From the NCBI RefSeq assembly GCF_000316685.1, contig NC_019680.1, forward strand, positions 683,501 to 747,500: a DNA stretch of 64,000 bases. Reading direction: 5' to 3'. Below are positions 62,984 through 64,000 of this stretch, piece after piece. The notes beneath the pieces are model-generated. The model was given only the letters and a program-made list of their open reading frames with translations, had not been told where the DNA came from and did not search any database. A program made the position numbers and the translations under genes. The stretch comes from Synechococcus sp. PCC 6312. GTDB taxonomy: Bacteria > Cyanobacteriota > Cyanobacteriia > Thermosynechococcales > Thermosynechococcaceae. Within the stretch, counting starts at the first letter, position 1; each line of letters starts with the position of its first letter.

Positions 62984-64000
62984 TTAACCTACTTCGTAAA
63001 CACTAGCTCTCTTAATTCTATATTTAGTCGGGGTAATAGCAACGAGAGGTAATGCTCCTAAAGTTGAGTTGTAAAGATTCAACAGGTAATCCATTTCATG
63101 ATTTCGCAAATCATCCGACCCATAACCATCAAAGCCCGCCAATAAGATTCTTTTAGCCCTTCCACTAGTAGCAATTGCCAAGGAGTAGGCAATAACCATC
63201 GAAGTAGGTAATATACAATAGTTGTCTTCAAACTTAAAGGTTTCAGATTGTACTACCAAGCCAAAGTCTAAAAGCTTTTTGCCTTCTAGTTCGTTCCTAA
63301 TATCTTTAGATAACATTGAATATGGAATCACTAGAGGCTGAGGTAAATTTAAGTGTTCTTGACAATCAGCTAATAAGCGAACCGGATGACATGCTGCCCT
63401 TAAATCAATTAAATCTGAGGCAATATGAGTCTGCGTATTTAGAGCAATCACAATGGGATGCTGAGAACTGATATAGTTCTCTAAAGCATGCTGATGAGCT
63501 TCTACTCCGGGACCGGTTCCTAGAATTAGAACATCTCTACCAGTAATCAATGATTTTGGAGACCAAGTTCCGATAGGTTCTCCGGTATAGAAATGTCGTG
63601 CTGAATTAAGAGCATTAAGACTAAACTTCTTCCCACCTGATGATTTTAGATGATCAATTACACCCAGAATATCCTCATCCAGATAGCGATTATCTGCTAG
63701 CATTTCTTGAATATAAGTCGGGTGAATACCATACTTCCCAGCCAAGTAGTAGTATGTGTTTGTTCCCCAACCATACTCATGTTGCAGTGGGCTGAAGTAA
63801 TCTGCAACCAGTCCCATCAAAGGTATGATGTTGCATGGCACGTCAGGGCGAATTTCAGCTAGTTCAATAACAAGATATTCAGTTTTAGCATTGCCGGCTC
63901 CACGTCCCATACCTGTTACAGTTGCATCAATCCAGGTGACACCGTCATTAACTGCTTGCACACAGTTAGATAGTGCTCGCCCCATATTATCGTGGGTATG
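62984..64000 (-). CDS. DmpG-like pyruvate aldolase domain fused to a DUF115-like domain, 5' end outside window
   Basis: The frame runs through the right edge. It starts here within HTHDNMGRALSNCVQAVNDG, the metal-binding HxH of DRE-TIM metalloenzymes, and continues to GMGRGAGNAKTEYLVIELAE. The GMGxGAGNA form matches 4-hydroxy-2-oxovalerate aldolases, whereas isopropylmalate synthases have GxGERAGN. After about residue 150 of the visible part a Rossmann-like domain follows: RDVLILGTGPGVEAHQHALE and AKRILLAGFDGYGSDDLRNH. It resembles the nearby DUF115-like protein. The catalytic N-terminal half of the barrel lies outside the window. The likely reaction is aldol addition of pyruvate to a sugar aldehyde. 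Confidence 0.78.
   Translation of the reverse strand, partial: HTHDNMGRALSNCVQAVNDGVTWIDATVTGMGRGAGNAKTEYLVIELAEIRPDVPCNIIPLMGLVADYFSPLQHEYGWGTNTYYYLAGKYGIHPTYIQEMLADNRYLDEDILGVIDHLKSSGGKKFSLNALNSARHFYTGEPIGTWSPKSLITGRDVLILGTGPGVEAHQHALENYISSQHPIVIALNTQTHIASDLIDLRAACHPVRLLADCQEHLNLPQPLVIPYSMLSKDIRNELEGKKLLDFGLVVQSETFKFEDNYCILPTSMVIAYSLAIATSGRAKRILLAGFDGYGSDDLRNHEMDYLLNLYNSTLGALPLVAITPTKYRIKRASVYEVG

Noticed and set aside
1-64000. tRNA, rRNA and CRISPR arrays
   Set aside because: No T-loop (GTTCGANTC), rRNA-like or regularly spaced repeat pattern was noticed by eye. A tRNAscan, Rfam and CRISPR search would be needed to exclude them.

Overview
The window comes from a cyanobacterial chromosome. 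This is inferred from cyanobacterium-restricted families (DUF2358, the adjacent DUF3038/DUF4335 pair, XisH/XisI), a three-domain S1 ribosomal protein and a short dimer-type chlorite dismutase homologue. Base composition is moderate (roughly half GC) in the housekeeping stretches and clearly AT-rich in accessory stretches. The usual cyanobacterial HIP1 octamer is rare here (three copies seen). A different palindrome, CCAGGCCTGG, and its core CAGGCC are scattered through almost every native gene. A relative of Thermosynechococcus or Synechococcus PCC 6312 is plausible but not proven.

Layout. 1-9.1 kb is housekeeping: an M61 peptidase (cut by the left edge), a CHASE4 hybrid histidine kinase and a TolC-like channel on the minus strand, then nrdR, rpsA and pdxA on the plus strand. 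9.3-12.9 kb is a short exopolysaccharide export operon (Wza-like, Wzz-like, GT4). 13.1-15.7 kb is an ABC ATPase/permease pair whose ATPase carries an extra extracytoplasmic domain. 15.8-20.3 kb is an accessory island with an orphan RHH antitoxin, MazEF, XisHI, a frameshifted antitoxin, a hairpin element and a large DUF6119-like protein. 20.4-24.7 kb has a DUF2721 protein, a Tat-exported beta-propeller, a membrane orphan between two direct repeats, a decayed ygiD-like pseudogene and RidA. 25-35.1 kb is a surface polysaccharide cluster: GT14, Wzx, Wzy, three related GT2 genes, a GH5 hydrolase, the PssD/PssE (Alg14/Alg13-like) pair and a STAS-PHPT fusion.

35.2-38.6 kb returns to housekeeping (HemW-like protein, DUF2358, FAD oxidoreductase). 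38.6-41.6 kb looks like an integron-type cassette array without an integrase in view. It has two attC-like sites, a DUF433/DUF5615 toxin-antitoxin pair, gene fossils, and an Abi/UG-type reverse transcriptase whose stop codon lies inside an attC core. 42.1-49.8 kb holds glutathione reductase, an ABC exporter, an M23 murein hydrolase factor, DUF3038/DUF4335, a GNAT, a chlorite dismutase-like protein and a thioredoxin-like ferredoxin. 49.8-64 kb is a long minus-strand glycan operon: galE, acetyltransferase, many glycosyltransferases, GDP-mannose dehydratase and a second Wzy. Its upstream end carries an unusual module of a DmpG-like aldolase fused to a DUF115-like domain, a CMP-sugar synthetase, a HAD phosphatase and a second DUF115-like protein.

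The genes suggest a Wzx/Wzy-type surface polysaccharide made from several clusters. The most interesting candidates are the aldolase-based route to a CMP-activated ulosonic acid, the integron-type cassette carrying a probable defence reverse transcriptase, and the CCAGGCCTGG repeat whose absence marks imported DNA.
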